From: Oceanisphaera psychrotolerans
GTDB taxonomy: Bacteria > Pseudomonadota > Gammaproteobacteria > Enterobacterales > Aeromonadaceae
Length of the DNA: 64,000 nt
Assembly (NCBI RefSeq): GCF_001870485.1
Contig: NZ_MDKE01000011.1
Coordinates: 329,187-393,186 of the forward strand
Direction: 5' to 3'
Translations under genes and position numbers: made by a program
In this document: in pieces, positions 31,697 through 40,197 of the stretch
Numbering within the stretch: the stretch's first letter is position 1
How the letters are laid out: every line of letters starts with the position of its first letter
The notes under the pieces: model-generated
What the model was told of the DNA's origin: nothing
Seen by the model: only the letters and a program-made list of their open reading frames with translations
Databases searched by the model: none

Positions 31697-32422
31697 TTAT
31701 GCGGTACGAGTAAAAATCAAATCCCATACCCCGTGACCGAGGCGGTGGCCGCGCTGTTCGAACTTGGTCAGCGGGCGATAATCGGGTCGGGGCATATAAT
31801 CGCCTTCAACGGTGGCGTTGGCATAACCGGGAGCGGCATTCATCACTTCCAGCATATGCTCGGCGTAATTTTCCCAGTCGGTCGCCATATGGAATTCACC
31901 ACCGATTTTCAGCTTGCTGCGCACCATTTCCACGAAGGCCGGCTGTACGATGCGGCGCTTGTGATGGCGGGTCTTGTGCCAGGGGTCGGGGAAAAACAGC
32001 TGCACCCGATCCAGGCTCTGCTCGGGCAGCATCTGCTCGAACACTTCCACCGCGTCATGACACATGACCCGCAGGTTGCTCAGCCCGGCTTCGGCCGCCC
32101 CCATCAGGCAGGCGCCCACGCCCGGGGTGTGCACTTCGATGCCGATAAAGTCCTGCTCGGGCGCCACACGCGCCATTTCCACCAGCGAAGCGCCCATGCC
32201 GAAACCGATTTCCAGCACCCGGGGAGCGCTTCTGCCGAACACCGCATCCAGATCGAGCAGCTGGGCGCTGTACTCGATGCCCATCACCGGCCATTGCTCG
32301 GCCATGGCTTTTTCCTGTCCCTTGGTCAGGCGGCCTTCACGACGCACAAAACTGCGGATCTTGCGTTTGCGCAGCTCGTTTTCGGTTTGGTCGGCTTGTT
32401 CGGACTGGTGTTCGTCTGTCAT
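31697..32422 (-). CDS. trmB: tRNA (guanine-N7)-methyltransferase
   Basis: A SAM-dependent enzyme of 241 residues that methylates G46 of tRNAs. Seen are the SAM-binding [29 protein letters not shown], and the family signature [20 protein letters not shown]. The ATG at 32422 with GGAGAA upstream gives the usual start; an in-frame extension to 32473 is not supported. Usually next to mutY-yggX, from which it is separated here by one gene. Confidence 0.95.
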   Translation of the reverse strand: MTDEHQSEQADQTENELRKRKIRSFVRREGRLTKGQEKAMAEQWPVMGIEYSAQLLDLDAVFGRSAPRVLEIGFGMGASLVEMARVAPEQDFIGIEVHTPGVGACLMGAAEAGLSNLRVMCHDAVEVFEQMLPEQSLDRVQLFFPDPWHKTRHHKRRIVQPAFVEMVRSKLKIGGEFHMATDWENYAEHMLEVMNAAPGYANATVEGDYMPRPDYRPLTKFEQRGHRLGHGVWDLIFTRTA

Positions 32423-32511
32423 CTGTATTCTCCGGCGGGCTTGGGAAGGCGAATTATCCAAAGTTCGGCCCAAGGTGCAAGCTTAAAAAGAAAGCGGTAA
32501 GCCACAAGCTG

Positions 32512-32652
32512 CCAGCCATAAGCCACCCGAGCGGTTGTGCGGCTCCCGCTTCATTCGGGAAATCCTTCGCAAATGGCGGACTTTGCAAACAAACAAGCAC
32601 CCGCGAGAGGTGCTTGTTGTGCTTATAGCTGACAGCTTAAGGCTTATGGCTG
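32512..32652. repeat. Inverted pair of 12-bp repeats around the aminotransferase terminator
   Basis: CAGCCATAAGCC (32512-32523) and its exact complement GGCTTATGGCTG (32641-32652) enclose 117 bases that include a separate terminator hairpin. Extra AAGCTG-type motifs flank both arms. The second arm reaches close to the aminotransferase stop. Confidence 0.55.
32591..32618 (-). terminator. Terminator of the aminotransferase gene
   Basis: ACAAGCACC pairs with GGTGCTTGT over loop CGCGAGA; TTTGTTTG follows on the minus strand. Confidence 0.8.
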
Positions 32653-32668
32653 CTCTTGCCGCCTTCTG

Positions 32669-33847
32669 TTACAGCACCTGGCGGATCACTCGTCCCAGCC
32701 GGCTGATGCCTTCTTCGATGGTGGCTTCATCGGCACCGGCATAGCTCAGACGGGCGGTATTCAGAATGTCCGGCCGCACGTAGAAGGGCTGGCCGGGTAC
32801 GAAGGCCACGTTTTCCTTGATCGCCAGATTGAACAGCGCCATGGCATCAATATGCTGCGGCAATTTCAGCCACAGGAACATGCCGCCTTCGGGGCGGGTA
32901 AAATCGATGCCCGGGCAGTGCTTCAGCAGCGCCTGCTCCATGGCGATTTTCTGCCGGCCGTAAACGGTACGGATACGGTCGATATGAGCATCCAGGCTGT
33001 TTTCCTGCAGATAACCATGCAACACCTGCTGTACGAAGCCGTTGGTGTGCAGGTCCGAAGCCTGTTTGGCGATGGTCAGCTTCTGGCGCAACCAGTCCGG
33101 CACCAGCATCCAGCCCAGACGGAACGAGGGTACCACCACCTTGGAGAAGGAGCCCAGCAGCACCACGTTATCCGGCGCCAGCTTGGCAATGGGCAGCAGA
33201 TGCTCGCCCTCGAAGCGCAACTCGCCGTAGGGGTTGTCTTCGATCATCAACACATTGTGCTTGATCAGTCGCTCGGCCACCGCCTGACGATTCTCCCGGC
33301 TGTAGCTGAGGCCGGTCGGGTTCTGGAAATTGGTGACACCATAGAGCAGGCGGGCATGGTCAGGCTCGGCCAGCAGCGCATCCAGCTCGTTCAGATCCAG
33401 GCCGTCATCGTTCAGCGCCACCCCCTGAAAGTTGGGCTGATACACCGACAACGCCTGAATGGCACCCAGGTAGCCCGGCTCTTCGATGATCAGGTTGTCA
33501 CCTTCGTTGACCAGCACCTTGCCCAGCAGATCCAGCGCCTGCTGGGAGCCGTTGGTGATCAGGATGTTATCGGGAGACACCCGCATGCCATGCTGCTTGA
33601 AATAACGCTCGGCAATATACTCCCGAAGGGGGGCAAAGCCCTCGGTAGCGGAATATTGCAGGGCGCCGTTGCCCCTGTGCTGCAGCACCCTGGCGCTGGC
33701 GGCCGCCAATTCTTCATTGGGGAAAAAATCCGGGTTGGGCAAACCACCGGCAAAGGAAATCACTTCCGGATTAACGGCGACCTTGAGGATTTCGCGGATG
33801 AAGGACGGCTCTACCTTGGCAAAGCGCTGGGCAAAAAAGGGCTGCAT
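32669..33847 (-). CDS. PLP-dependent class I/II aminotransferase (2-aminoadipate/aromatic type)
   Basis: A fold-type I aminotransferase of 392 residues. The Schiff-base lysine lies in GSFSKVVVPSFRLGW; other PLP contacts are TNGSQQALDLL, NFQNPTG and EDNPYGELRF. It lacks the N-terminal GntR domain of MocR proteins. Close relatives are annotated as 2-aminoadipate transaminase (LysN-like) or valine-pyruvate type; specificity cannot be set from sequence. It could in principle supply the missing final transaminase of methionine salvage (no mtnE in the mtn cluster), but nothing here shows that. The start MQPFFAQRFA has AGAGAG upstream. Confidence 0.85.
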   Translation of the reverse strand: MQPFFAQRFAKVEPSFIREILKVAVNPEVISFAGGLPNPDFFPNEELAAASARVLQHRGNGALQYSATEGFAPLREYIAERYFKQHGMRVSPDNILITNGSQQALDLLGKVLVNEGDNLIIEEPGYLGAIQALSVYQPNFQGVALNDDGLDLNELDALLAEPDHARLLYGVTNFQNPTGLSYSRENRQAVAERLIKHNVLMIEDNPYGELRFEGEHLLPIAKLAPDNVVLLGSFSKVVVPSFRLGWMLVPDWLRQKLTIAKQASDLHTNGFVQQVLHGYLQENSLDAHIDRIRTVYGRQKIAMEQALLKHCPGIDFTRPEGGMFLWLKLPQHIDAMALFNLAIKENVAFVPGQPFYVRPDILNTARLSYAGADEATIEEGISRLGRVIRQVL

Positions 33848-34069
33848 AAAAGTCTCTCTGGTGACGGGCTTGGCGGGCGCCAATAAAACCCTTCTTTTGT
33901 ATCAGAAAACAGTCAAATAACAAACCGTCAACAGTAAAAGAGTGCCTGAAACAGCCTCATCAACTTGAGCGTTCCGGGGATAACGCCTCCCGGCGAGGGT
34001 TCAAGCCGGTTTGCACTGCCCGCTCCGCTGTGTTCTGATCCCGCCATTCCTTTTTACGCAGTTAGCATC

Positions 34070-35128
34070 GTGAACACAGCCTCTTTTGCCGAACGTGTGC
34101 TGGCCTGGTATGAACAGCATGGCCGCAAGACCCTGCCCTGGCAGCAGAACAAAACGCCTTATCGGGTCTGGGTGTCCGAAATCATGTTGCAGCAGACCCA
34201 GGTGACCACCGTCATTCCCTATTATCAGCGCTTCATGGCGCGCTTTCCCGATGTGGTGACTCTGGCCGACGCCGAACAGGATGAGGTATTGCACCTGTGG
34301 ACAGGACTCGGCTATTACGCCCGCGCCCGTAACCTGCACAAGGCCGCCCGGGTGATCCGTGATCATTACCAGAGCTGTTTTCCCGAACGATTCGAAGAGG
34401 TGCTGGGGCTGCCGGGCATAGGCCGCTCCACCGCCGGCGCCGTTTTATCGCTTTCGCTCGGTCAGCATCACGGCATTCTGGACGGCAACGTCAAACGGGT
34501 ACTGGCCCGCTGGCTGGCACAACAGGGCTGGCCCGGAAAAAAGGAAGTGGAAAATGCCCTCTGGCAACAGGTGGAACAGTTAACGCCGCCGCAGGGGGTA
34601 ACCCAATACAATCAGGCGATGATGGATCTGGGTGCCACCATCTGCACCCGCTCCCGTCCCAAGTGCGAACTGTGCCCGGTACACAGTGACTGCCAGGCGC
34701 TGGCGCTGGGCAGTCCGACCGCCTTTCCCCACTCGAAGCCGAAGAAAACCGTACAGCCGGAAAAGCAGTCCTGTTTTCTGCTGCTCAAACAGGGCAATCA
34801 GATCCTGCTGGTGCAACGCCCGCCTCAGGGATTGTGGGGTGGCCTCTATTGTTTTCCCGAGTTTCATAACGAACAGGAACTGCGAGCCTGGCTCACACGC
34901 TACCCCGAAGCCTCCGAGCCAAGCCCCCTGCCCGGCTTTCGTCATACTTTCAGCCATTTTCATCTGGATATCGAGCCCTGGCTGGTAGAATTGCCCCGGA
35001 TACCGGACGAGGTCATGGCCGGAGCAGAACGACTTTGGTATAACTTGCAGCAACCGGCGTCGGTCGGCCTCGCGGCTGCCACCCAAAAGCTGCTCGCCTA
35101 CCCGCAACTGCAAGAGAGGAATTTATGA
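34070..35128 (+). CDS. mutY: A/G-specific adenine glycosylase
   Basis: A repair glycosylase of 352 residues removing adenine opposite 8-oxoguanine. The helix-hairpin-helix is [15 protein letters not shown], the catalytic Asp is in [12 protein letters not shown], and the 4Fe-4S ligands follow C-x6-C-x2-C-x5-C ([17 protein letters not shown]). The C-terminal NUDIX-like domain reads 8-oxoG ([22 protein letters not shown]). A GTG start (34070) matches the family N-terminus; the upstream in-frame extension does not. It overlaps yggX by 4 nt. Confidence 0.95.
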   Translation: MNTASFAERVLAWYEQHGRKTLPWQQNKTPYRVWVSEIMLQQTQVTTVIPYYQRFMARFPDVVTLADAEQDEVLHLWTGLGYYARARNLHKAARVIRDHYQSCFPERFEEVLGLPGIGRSTAGAVLSLSLGQHHGILDGNVKRVLARWLAQQGWPGKKEVENALWQQVEQLTPPQGVTQYNQAMMDLGATICTRSRPKCELCPVHSDCQALALGSPTAFPHSKPKKTVQPEKQSCFLLLKQGNQILLVQRPPQGLWGGLYCFPEFHNEQELRAWLTRYPEASEPSPLPGFRHTFSHFHLDIEPWLVELPRIPDEVMAGAERLWYNLQQPASVGLAAATQKLLAYPQLQERNL

Positions 35129-35400
35129 GCCGTACAATTTTTTGCCAGCGTTTACAGAAAGAAGCCGAAGGGCTGGATTTTCAACTCTACCCGGGGGAGC
35201 TGGGCAAGCGCATCTATGAGCATATCTCCAAGGAGGCCTGGGCCGAATGGCAGAAAAAGCAGACCATGCTGCTCAACGAAAAAAAACTCAACATGATGAA
35301 TGCCGAGCATCGTCAACTGCTTGAGCAGGAGATGGTGGCCTATCTGTTCGAGGGTGCCGATGTCAAAATCGAGGGTTATACCCCTCCGGCTGCAGAGTAA
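35125..35400 (+). CDS. yggX: Fe(2+)-trafficking protein YggX
   Basis: A small cytosolic protein of 91 residues starting [19 protein letters not shown] with the conserved Cys7. YggX protects iron-sulphur enzymes against oxidative damage. The mutY-yggX overlap (ATGA) is the common gammaproteobacterial arrangement and fits with MutY being a 4Fe-4S enzyme. Confidence 0.95.
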   Translation: MSRTIFCQRLQKEAEGLDFQLYPGELGKRIYEHISKEAWAEWQKKQTMLLNEKKLNMMNAEHRQLLEQEMVAYLFEGADVKIEGYTPPAAE

Positions 35401-35453
35401 AGCACCGCCTTGTACAAGGCTTGAGCGAACGCACAGAGCCTTCCAAAAAGCGG

Positions 35454-35482
35454 TTGACTTGCCAGGGCCGATCTTATTTAAT
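35454..35482 (+). promoter_or_regulatory. Promoter of the tRNA-Phe/tRNA-Thr operon
   Basis: TTGACT and TTTAAT are separated by 17 nt, followed by a GC-rich discriminator (GGCGCCC) typical of stringently controlled stable-RNA promoters, about 11 nt before tRNA-Phe. Confidence 0.7.
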
Positions 35483-35492
35483 GGCGCCCGTT

Positions 35493-35568
35493 GCCCAGAT
35501 AGCTCAGTCGGTAGAGCAGGGGATTGAAAATCCCCGTGTCGGCAGTTCGATTCTGTCTCTGGGCACCA
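35493..35568 (+). tRNA. tRNA-Phe (GAA)
   Basis: A 76-nt cloverleaf with encoded CCA. The acceptor GCCCAGA pairs with TCTGGGC, the D-loop is AGCTCAGTCGGTAGAGC, the anticodon GAA is at 35526-35528, and the T-loop is GTTCGATTC. First gene of a two-tRNA operon. Confidence 0.97.
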
Positions 35569-35588
35569 TCTTCAAGCAAGTACAAGAC

Positions 35589-35664
<76 letters not shown>

Positions 35665-35667
35665 TTT

Positions 35668-35693
35668 AAACCAGCCTCAGCGCTGGTTTTTTT
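35668..35693 (+). terminator. Terminator of the tRNA-Phe/Thr operon
   Basis: AAACCAGC/GCTGGTTT with a 6-nt loop is followed by a run of T. Confidence 0.9.
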
Positions 35694-35836
35694 GTGTCTG
35701 CTGTTCAGCCTGCCAGGCACACTCTTTCTATCTGAGCTCCCACCACCACTGGCAAACAGAACCCTTGATCAGCTCGAAGCTGGCGTTCTCCTGCGTAAAT
35801 ACATAGTCTTTAGACAAAAGGCAAAGGGATGATGCC

Positions 35837-36817
35837 ATGAACAAGATACATCTGATGGCCTTGCTGGCCGTGCTCTCCTCGCCGGTGGGTGCAGAGCACG
35901 ATATAAAAGACGACTCCGACCTGCCGCACTGGGCGGTTAACAAGATCACGCCCATGCATGATTCCGTTTCCCAGTGGGTCACCAACTCATCGCGTAATAT
36001 CGATGGTTTTTTCGGTACCGACGACAGCCTGCATATTGAAAACGGCTCCTACCTGCGACTCAGCCAGGAGCTGGAATGGAGCGAGCAGGAAGACTTCAGC
36101 ACCGAGACGGCGGTGCGTTTTCGTCTGGATCTACCCACCACCAAGGAACGGCTGCGTTTCATCATCGAGAGTGACCCCGAGGAGTCCGAAGGCACCCTCG
36201 CCGAACAGGGATCCAACCGGCTACGCACCGATCAGCGCAGCATCGCCAGTACCATTATCGGCCTGAACAGACTCGGCAAGCGGGACAAGAGAGAAGCCTG
36301 GAACCTGCAGGCCGGTGCCGGGGTCAAGGTGCGCTGGCCGCCGGATCCTTATGTACGTTTTACCGGCGAGAGGCTGTGGCAGCTGGACTCGCCCTGGCAG
36401 CTGGAGTCGTACAACCGTGCTTCCTGGTTCAATGAAGAAGGCTATTCAGTGCGCAGCCGGTGGGATCTGGGCCGACCTCTGGATGAAAGTCATCACCTGC
36501 GCTTCATCACCAACTTTCAGTGGCAGGAAGAAGTCGATACCCTGGAATATTCCGAAACCATCGAACTCAACCAGATCCTGGGCAAGCGCAGTGTCATGCG
36601 CTATGCCATCGCCGCGGTAGGAAGAAGCACCTCGGATCCACGACTGCACGATTATTATCTGTACAGCCACTACCGGCGTAACCTGCATCGGGAGATTCTG
36701 TTTGTGGATCTGATCCCGGAGCTGCACTTCCCCCGGGACCAGAATTACGACGCACAGTTTGGCGTTACCCTGCGACTGGAAATGATGTTCAAGGGTGATC
36801 TGATTTTTCGGCGCTGA
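35837..36817 (+). CDS. Conserved exported protein of unknown function, probable outer-membrane beta-barrel
   Basis: A protein of 326 residues with a signal peptide cut near VGA-EHDI. I do not recognise a named domain. The mature part has long runs of alternating hydrophobic/polar residues with many aromatic, Arg and Glu residues (LRFITNFQWQEEVDTLEYS) and ends in basic LIFRR, suggesting a beta-rich envelope protein. It lies alone between the tRNA operon and a convergent monooxygenase gene. Similar proteins occur as hypothetical proteins in related gammaproteobacteria (recollection, not checked). Confidence 0.75.
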   Translation: MNKIHLMALLAVLSSPVGAEHDIKDDSDLPHWAVNKITPMHDSVSQWVTNSSRNIDGFFGTDDSLHIENGSYLRLSQELEWSEQEDFSTETAVRFRLDLPTTKERLRFIIESDPEESEGTLAEQGSNRLRTDQRSIASTIIGLNRLGKRDKREAWNLQAGAGVKVRWPPDPYVRFTGERLWQLDSPWQLESYNRASWFNEEGYSVRSRWDLGRPLDESHHLRFITNFQWQEEVDTLEYSETIELNQILGKRSVMRYAIAAVGRSTSDPRLHDYYLYSHYRRNLHREILFVDLIPELHFPRDQNYDAQFGVTLRLEMMFKGDLIFRR

Positions 36818-36829
36818 CCCCTTCCGGAC

Positions 36830-37138
36830 TTAAAGCGGGCGGTACAACCGAACATCGGCTTCGGCCACCAGGGCTGGCGCCACCTGCTCGAAGTAATCCT
36901 TGATATAAGGCTGGGCACAATGAGCCTCGAACATTTCACGGCTGGCCCACTGCTCGACAAACACGCAGTCCCAGGGTTCGCCGTTGTCGCCGTCATAAGG
37001 CACCTCTTCGGCCAGCTGATACAGCAGACAGCCTTCTTCCCGGTGGGTATCGGCAATCAGGCTTTTCAGGGCCAGTTGCAGCTCATTGGCCTTGCCCGGC
37101 TGGGCTCTGAAGCGGGCTACACAGTATAAGTCCGACAT
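36830..37138 (-). CDS. Antibiotic biosynthesis monooxygenase (ABM/YgiN-type) domain protein
   Basis: A single dimeric ferredoxin-like ABM domain of 102 residues: start VARFRAQPGKANELQLAL, HREEGCLLYQLAEE, FVEQWASREMFEAHCAQPYIKDY. Such proteins act as quinol monooxygenases or related cofactor-free enzymes. Convergent with the exported protein upstream. The substrate is unknown. Confidence 0.85.
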   Translation of the reverse strand: MSDLYCVARFRAQPGKANELQLALKSLIADTHREEGCLLYQLAEEVPYDGDNGEPWDCVFVEQWASREMFEAHCAQPYIKDYFEQVAPALVAEADVRLYRPL

Positions 37139-37440
37139 TATTCGCTCTCTGTTTGGTCAAAGCCGGTATGCTAATACATGCCCGCACCGCCTGAATAGCC
37201 CGACTTGCCCTCCCCCGTTCCGGAGCCTCCCGCCCAAAGCCAGGTAAAACACCACTCCGCACGAAATACCTGTTGACCCTCACCGGGTAACAAGTTAGAG
37301 TGTTCGCAGCTCGAAAAATACGGCTATATTTATGTTCTTGTTACGATGTTCTAGTAGTACCTCGTCCTGTATTTCATAAGTTACATCTGTATTTTTCCAA
37401 GCTCGTTTATTTATGGTAGATTTGTTTACAGGATTTAGGT
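37139..37440 (+). promoter_or_regulatory. Upstream region of the cold-shock gene
   Basis: 302 bases without a gene. From about 37290 it becomes AT-rich, consistent with the long structured 5' leader usual for csp mRNAs. AGGATTTAGGT immediately precedes the ATG. No further element could be assigned. Confidence 0.4.
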
Positions 37441-37650
37441 ATGTCTAATATCGTTAAAGGTAAAGTAAAGTTCTTCAATGAGTCCAAAGGTTTTGGTTTC
37501 ATCGAGCAAGAGCAAGGTCCTGACGTGTTCGTACACTTCAGCGCCATCCAGAGCCAGGGTTTCAAAACTCTGGCCGAAGGCCAAGCAGTACAGTTCACTG
37601 TAGCTCAAGGTCAGAAAGGTCCTCAGGCTGAGAACGTAGTTCCTCTGTAA
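37441..37650 (+). CDS. Cold-shock domain protein (CspA family)
   Basis: A five-stranded OB-fold RNA chaperone of 69 residues. RNP1 is KGFGFIEQ and RNP2 is VFVHFSAI. It binds single-stranded RNA and DNA. Which E. coli paralogue it matches is not decidable here. It is monocistronic, with a strong terminator 23 nt after the stop. Confidence 0.95.
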   Translation: MSNIVKGKVKFFNESKGFGFIEQEQGPDVFVHFSAIQSQGFKTLAEGQAVQFTVAQGQKGPQAENVVPL

Positions 37651-37674
37651 GAGACTACCTCACCAAGAATTCCT

Positions 37675-37703
37675 AAGCCGCGCCTCCGGGCGCGGCTTTT
37701 TTA
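37675..37703 (+). terminator. Terminator of the cold-shock gene
   Basis: AAGCCGCGCC/GGCGCGGCTT with loop TCCG is followed by TTTT. Confidence 0.93.
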
Positions 37704-37987
37704 TTGTCTGATTTTATTTCCCCTCCCCTGGTTCTTTCTACCATGGTCCGATGCCATATCGGGAAACAACCCGAACACCATAACCCCGCTCAGGGCGCAC
37801 ACCCAGAGACTAAAAGCGGTGTCGACACCGTAACGGCTCGGCACGAGTATGGTGGAAGCAGACTGTGCCAGGGATACGCCTCTGGTCATGGGACTCTGGT
37901 GACGGGATTAAAATGAGCTTTACTTTGACAAGTCGGGTATTCATTAAGCACAATCAAGGTTGAAAAATAACAAACAGGACTGCCTAC
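37704..37987. other. Intergenic region without a convincing gene
   Basis: Short open frames exist on both strands (for example minus 37701-37889 with one hydrophobic stretch) but none has a good ribosome site or recognisable product. The last 60 bases are AT-rich and should carry the promoter of the Hfq-like gene. AGGA lies before its ATG. Confidence 0.4.
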
Positions 37988-38368
37988 ATGACTGCCCAAT
38001 CAGCAAATCCCCAATCGCTTCAACAGGCCTTTTCATTGGGTAACGGACAGGATGCGGCACTGAACTGGCTGCGCAAGAATCAGACTCATTGCGCCATCTT
38101 CCTCACCAATGGCATCAAGCTGGAAGGGATGATCAGTGCCTTTGATCAGTACAGCATTCTGCTATCCGACCCCCGTGGCCAGCAGCAGCTGATTTACAAA
38201 GCCAAGATTTCCACTATTTCACCTGCGACCCGTCGGCCGCCGCGTACAGGGGTGATTATCAACAAGCCGCGTCGCCCCCGCTATGATAGCCATCAGGGAC
38301 ACCGGGAAGAGCATCATAATCACCGGGATGAACAGCATGATCACCCCGGTGAAGACGATCAGGGCTAA
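37988..38368 (+). CDS. hfq: Divergent Hfq-like Sm protein with acidic/His-rich tail
   Basis: A protein of 126 residues. Residues about 20-80 are an Hfq Sm fold: Sm1 (CAIFLTNGIKLEGMISAFDQYSILL) with the NGIKL and FDQ signatures, and Sm2 as LIYKAKISTIS. It differs from canonical Hfq: the N-terminal QDPFLNALR helix is GQDAALNWLRK, the proximal-site YKH is YKA so the U-contacting His is missing, an extra 2-3 residues sit between strands 3 and 4, and a tail of about 45 residues is rich in His, Arg, Asp and Glu. It is not beside miaA or hflX, so it is probably a second Hfq paralogue. Function as an sRNA chaperone is inferred. Confidence 0.8.
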   Translation: MTAQSANPQSLQQAFSLGNGQDAALNWLRKNQTHCAIFLTNGIKLEGMISAFDQYSILLSDPRGQQQLIYKAKISTISPATRRPPRTGVIINKPRRPRYDSHQGHREEHHNHRDEQHDHPGEDDQG

Positions 38369-38393
38369 GTCCGGCATTACCACCGCATAAGGG

Positions 38394-38975
38394 TCAGCCC
38401 AGGTCGGGCCGGCCCTGCACCACCATCACGCATTTCATTCCTGCCGCCATCGCTGCCTGCTGGCCTATTGGCGTGTCCTCAAACACCAGACAACGCCCGG
38501 GGGCCACCCCCAGCCGCTCCGCCGCCAGCAGATAGGTATCCGGCTCCGGCTTGTGCCGCACCACATCATCGGCACTGATCACCACCGAAAAATATTTATT
38601 CAACCCGGTACTCTGCAGCACCCGCTGGGCATTGACACGAGAAGAGCCGGTACCGATGGCCATCGGTCTGTCCGCATAACGTTCCAGCAACTCCAGCATG
38701 GCCGGAAAAACACGGGCCTCAGGCAGCCACCGCTGATAATGATGGTTTTTCAGCTTGACCACCGCCATGGGATCGAGCGCCAGCCCCTGATGCTGGTTGA
38801 TGATAGTGACAATTTTGCGGCTGGGCACCCCGCCCAGCGCATAGAGCCAGTCCGCATCGTAGTCGAATTGAAACTCGCTGGCGGCCAGCTCCCAGGACGC
38901 GAGATGCAAGGGCATGGTATCGACCAGGGTACCGTCCAAATCGAACAGAATGCCGTTAAATTGTTCCAGTTCCAT
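38394..38975 (-). CDS. HAD-superfamily phosphatase, beta-phosphoglucomutase-like (YqaB type)
   Basis: A protein of 193 residues. The nucleophile motif is FDLDGTLVDT (two Asp), motif II IGTGSSR, motif III Lys in RHKPEPD and motif IV VFEDTPIG. A helical cap lies at about 15-85. E. coli YqaB dephosphorylates fructose-1-phosphate; specificity here is unknown. It is downstream of dapA on the same strand with a 56-nt gap. Confidence 0.88.
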   Translation of the reverse strand: MELEQFNGILFDLDGTLVDTMPLHLASWELAASEFQFDYDADWLYALGGVPSRKIVTIINQHQGLALDPMAVVKLKNHHYQRWLPEARVFPAMLELLERYADRPMAIGTGSSRVNAQRVLQSTGLNKYFSVVISADDVVRHKPEPDTYLLAAERLGVAPGRCLVFEDTPIGQQAAMAAGMKCVMVVQGRPDLG

Positions 38976-39031
38976 CAGCGTACTCCAATAAAATGGCCGC
39001 TTGCGCGGCCATCGGAAGTTAAATCAGAGCA

Positions 39032-39904
39032 TCAAATCAGTTCCAGCTCTTCCATTACCCGGCGGATTCGCGCCTTGGTGCTCTCTTGCAGCGGCACCAC
39101 CGGAATACGGCAGTGCTCGCTGGCCAGTCCCAGCAGCGACAGTCCGTATTTGGGGCAGGCCGGGTTAGGCTCGACAAACATCGCCTGATGCAAGGGCAAC
39201 AACCGATCCTGCAACGCCCGGGCTTCTTCCCACTTGCCAGCCAGGGTCAGCTCCTGCAGTTGGGAACAAAGACGCGGTGCCACGTTGGCGGTAACCGAGA
39301 TACATCCCTGGCCACCGGCCACGTTGTAAGACACCGCGGTACCGTCTTCGCCGGACAGCCAGGCAAAGGGCTTCTTGATCAGCTGGCGTTCGGCCCAGGG
39401 CCGGGCCAGATCACCGGTGGCATCCTTGACCCCGACAATACGCGGCAGCTCCGCGATACGGGCCATGGTCTGCGGCTGAACGTCCACTACCGCTCGGGGC
39501 GGAATGTTGTAGACGATAATCGGCAGTTCGGTGGCATCGTGCAGCATCTTGAAATGCGCGTAGAGTCCATCCTGACTGGGCCTGTTGTAATAACCGGCCA
39601 CATGCAGGGTGGCATCGGCCCCGACCTGCTGGGCACAATTGCTGTATTCAATCGCCTCTACCGGGTTGTTGGAACCCGCACCGGCAATGACGGGAACCCG
39701 CCCTGCGGCCTGCTCCGCCACGATCTCAATCACGCGGCAGTGCTCGTCATGAGTCAGGGTAGGACTTTCCCCGGTGGTGCCCACCGGCACAATGCCGTGA
39801 GTACCCTCCTTGATGTGCCAATCGACCAGACGGCGCAGGGCCGCCTCGTCGATACGGTCACCGTCAAAAGGGGTCAGCAGGGCAACTAAAGAACCGCGAA
39901 ACAT
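39032..39904 (-). CDS. dapA: 4-hydroxy-tetrahydrodipicolinate synthase
   Basis: A TIM-barrel aldolase of 290 residues that commits aspartate semialdehyde and pyruvate to lysine and diaminopimelate. Seen are VPVGTTGESPTLTHDEH, YNIPPRAVVD (catalytic Tyr and loop) and the Schiff-base Lys in [23 protein letters not shown] precedes the ATG. Upstream lies a leader-peptide/terminator arrangement suggesting feedback by lysyl-tRNA charging. Confidence 0.95.
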   Translation of the reverse strand: MFRGSLVALLTPFDGDRIDEAALRRLVDWHIKEGTHGIVPVGTTGESPTLTHDEHCRVIEIVAEQAAGRVPVIAGAGSNNPVEAIEYSNCAQQVGADATLHVAGYYNRPSQDGLYAHFKMLHDATELPIIVYNIPPRAVVDVQPQTMARIAELPRIVGVKDATGDLARPWAERQLIKKPFAWLSGEDGTAVSYNVAGGQGCISVTANVAPRLCSQLQELTLAGKWEEARALQDRLLPLHQAMFVEPNPACPKYGLSLLGLASEHCRIPVVPLQESTKARIRRVMEELELI

Positions 39905-39946
39905 GGAAACTCCTTCTCCTGGCTAGAGGATTGAAAAAGGTAAATT

Positions 39947-39981
39947 AAAAAACCCCGGTCGCTGTTGCGTTACCGGGGTTT
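39947..39981 (-). terminator. Attenuator terminator in the dapA leader
   Basis: On the minus strand AAACCCCGGT (39981-39972) pairs perfectly with ACCGGGGTTT (39959-39950) over a 12-nt loop, followed by six T. It lies 43 nt before the dapA start and would stop transcription before dapA. Its loop and ascending arm (39961-39974) are complementary, 13 of 14, to the end of the upstream leader ORF (40015-40028), giving a competing antiterminator. Confidence 0.85.
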
Positions 39982-40016
39982 GAGAGCATCTCGTCTTAAT
40001 GAGGATCAGGCGTCGG

Positions 40017-40085
40017 TCACGCAACAGCAGCTGCCGCTTTTCGTTTAAGCGGCTTTCCCGGTTTGCGTTTAACCATAAAAATCAT
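40017..40085 (-). CDS. Lysine-rich leader peptide of dapA
   Basis: A 22-codon ORF with start ATGATTTTTATG, preceded by AGGTG about 7 nt upstream. The product begins MIFMV, continues with KRKPGKPLKRK and ends with an Ala-rich AAAAVA before TGA. Five Lys codons (four AAA, one AAG) and two Arg codons fall in eleven positions. The stop codon sits within the segment that can pair with the terminator loop, the classical geometry for ribosome-mediated attenuation. Too short for ordinary gene finders. Function inferred from arrangement. Confidence 0.7.
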   Translation of the reverse strand: MIFMVKRKPGKPLKRKAAAAVA

Positions 40086-40114
40086 GAGTTGCACCTGAAA
40101 AGACCTTGAACTGC

Positions 40115-40143
40115 ATCTTTTGCTAATGACCGGCAAATGTCAA
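40115..40143 (-). promoter_or_regulatory. Promoter of the dapA leader transcript
   Basis: A perfect -35 TTGACA and a weak -10 AAAGAT are spaced 17 nt apart. The predicted start near 40108 leaves about 23 nt of 5' leader before the leader-peptide ATG. Confidence 0.6.
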
Positions 40144-40159
40144 GAGGCCGGGTCGCATG

Positions 40160-40165
40160 TATAAT
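40160..40165 (+). promoter_or_regulatory. -10 element of rsmC
   Basis: A consensus TATAAT lies 33 nt before the rsmC ATG. No good -35 is visible. The site is back-to-back with the dapA promoter. Confidence 0.5.
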
Positions 40166-40197
40166 GCCCAATTGTTTTATTTACCGCGGAACCCGAT

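Noticed and set aside
37701..37916. Small genes on either strand between the cold-shock gene and the Hfq-like gene
   Set aside because: Neither frame has a good ribosome site, a recognisable product or a codon pattern like its neighbours.
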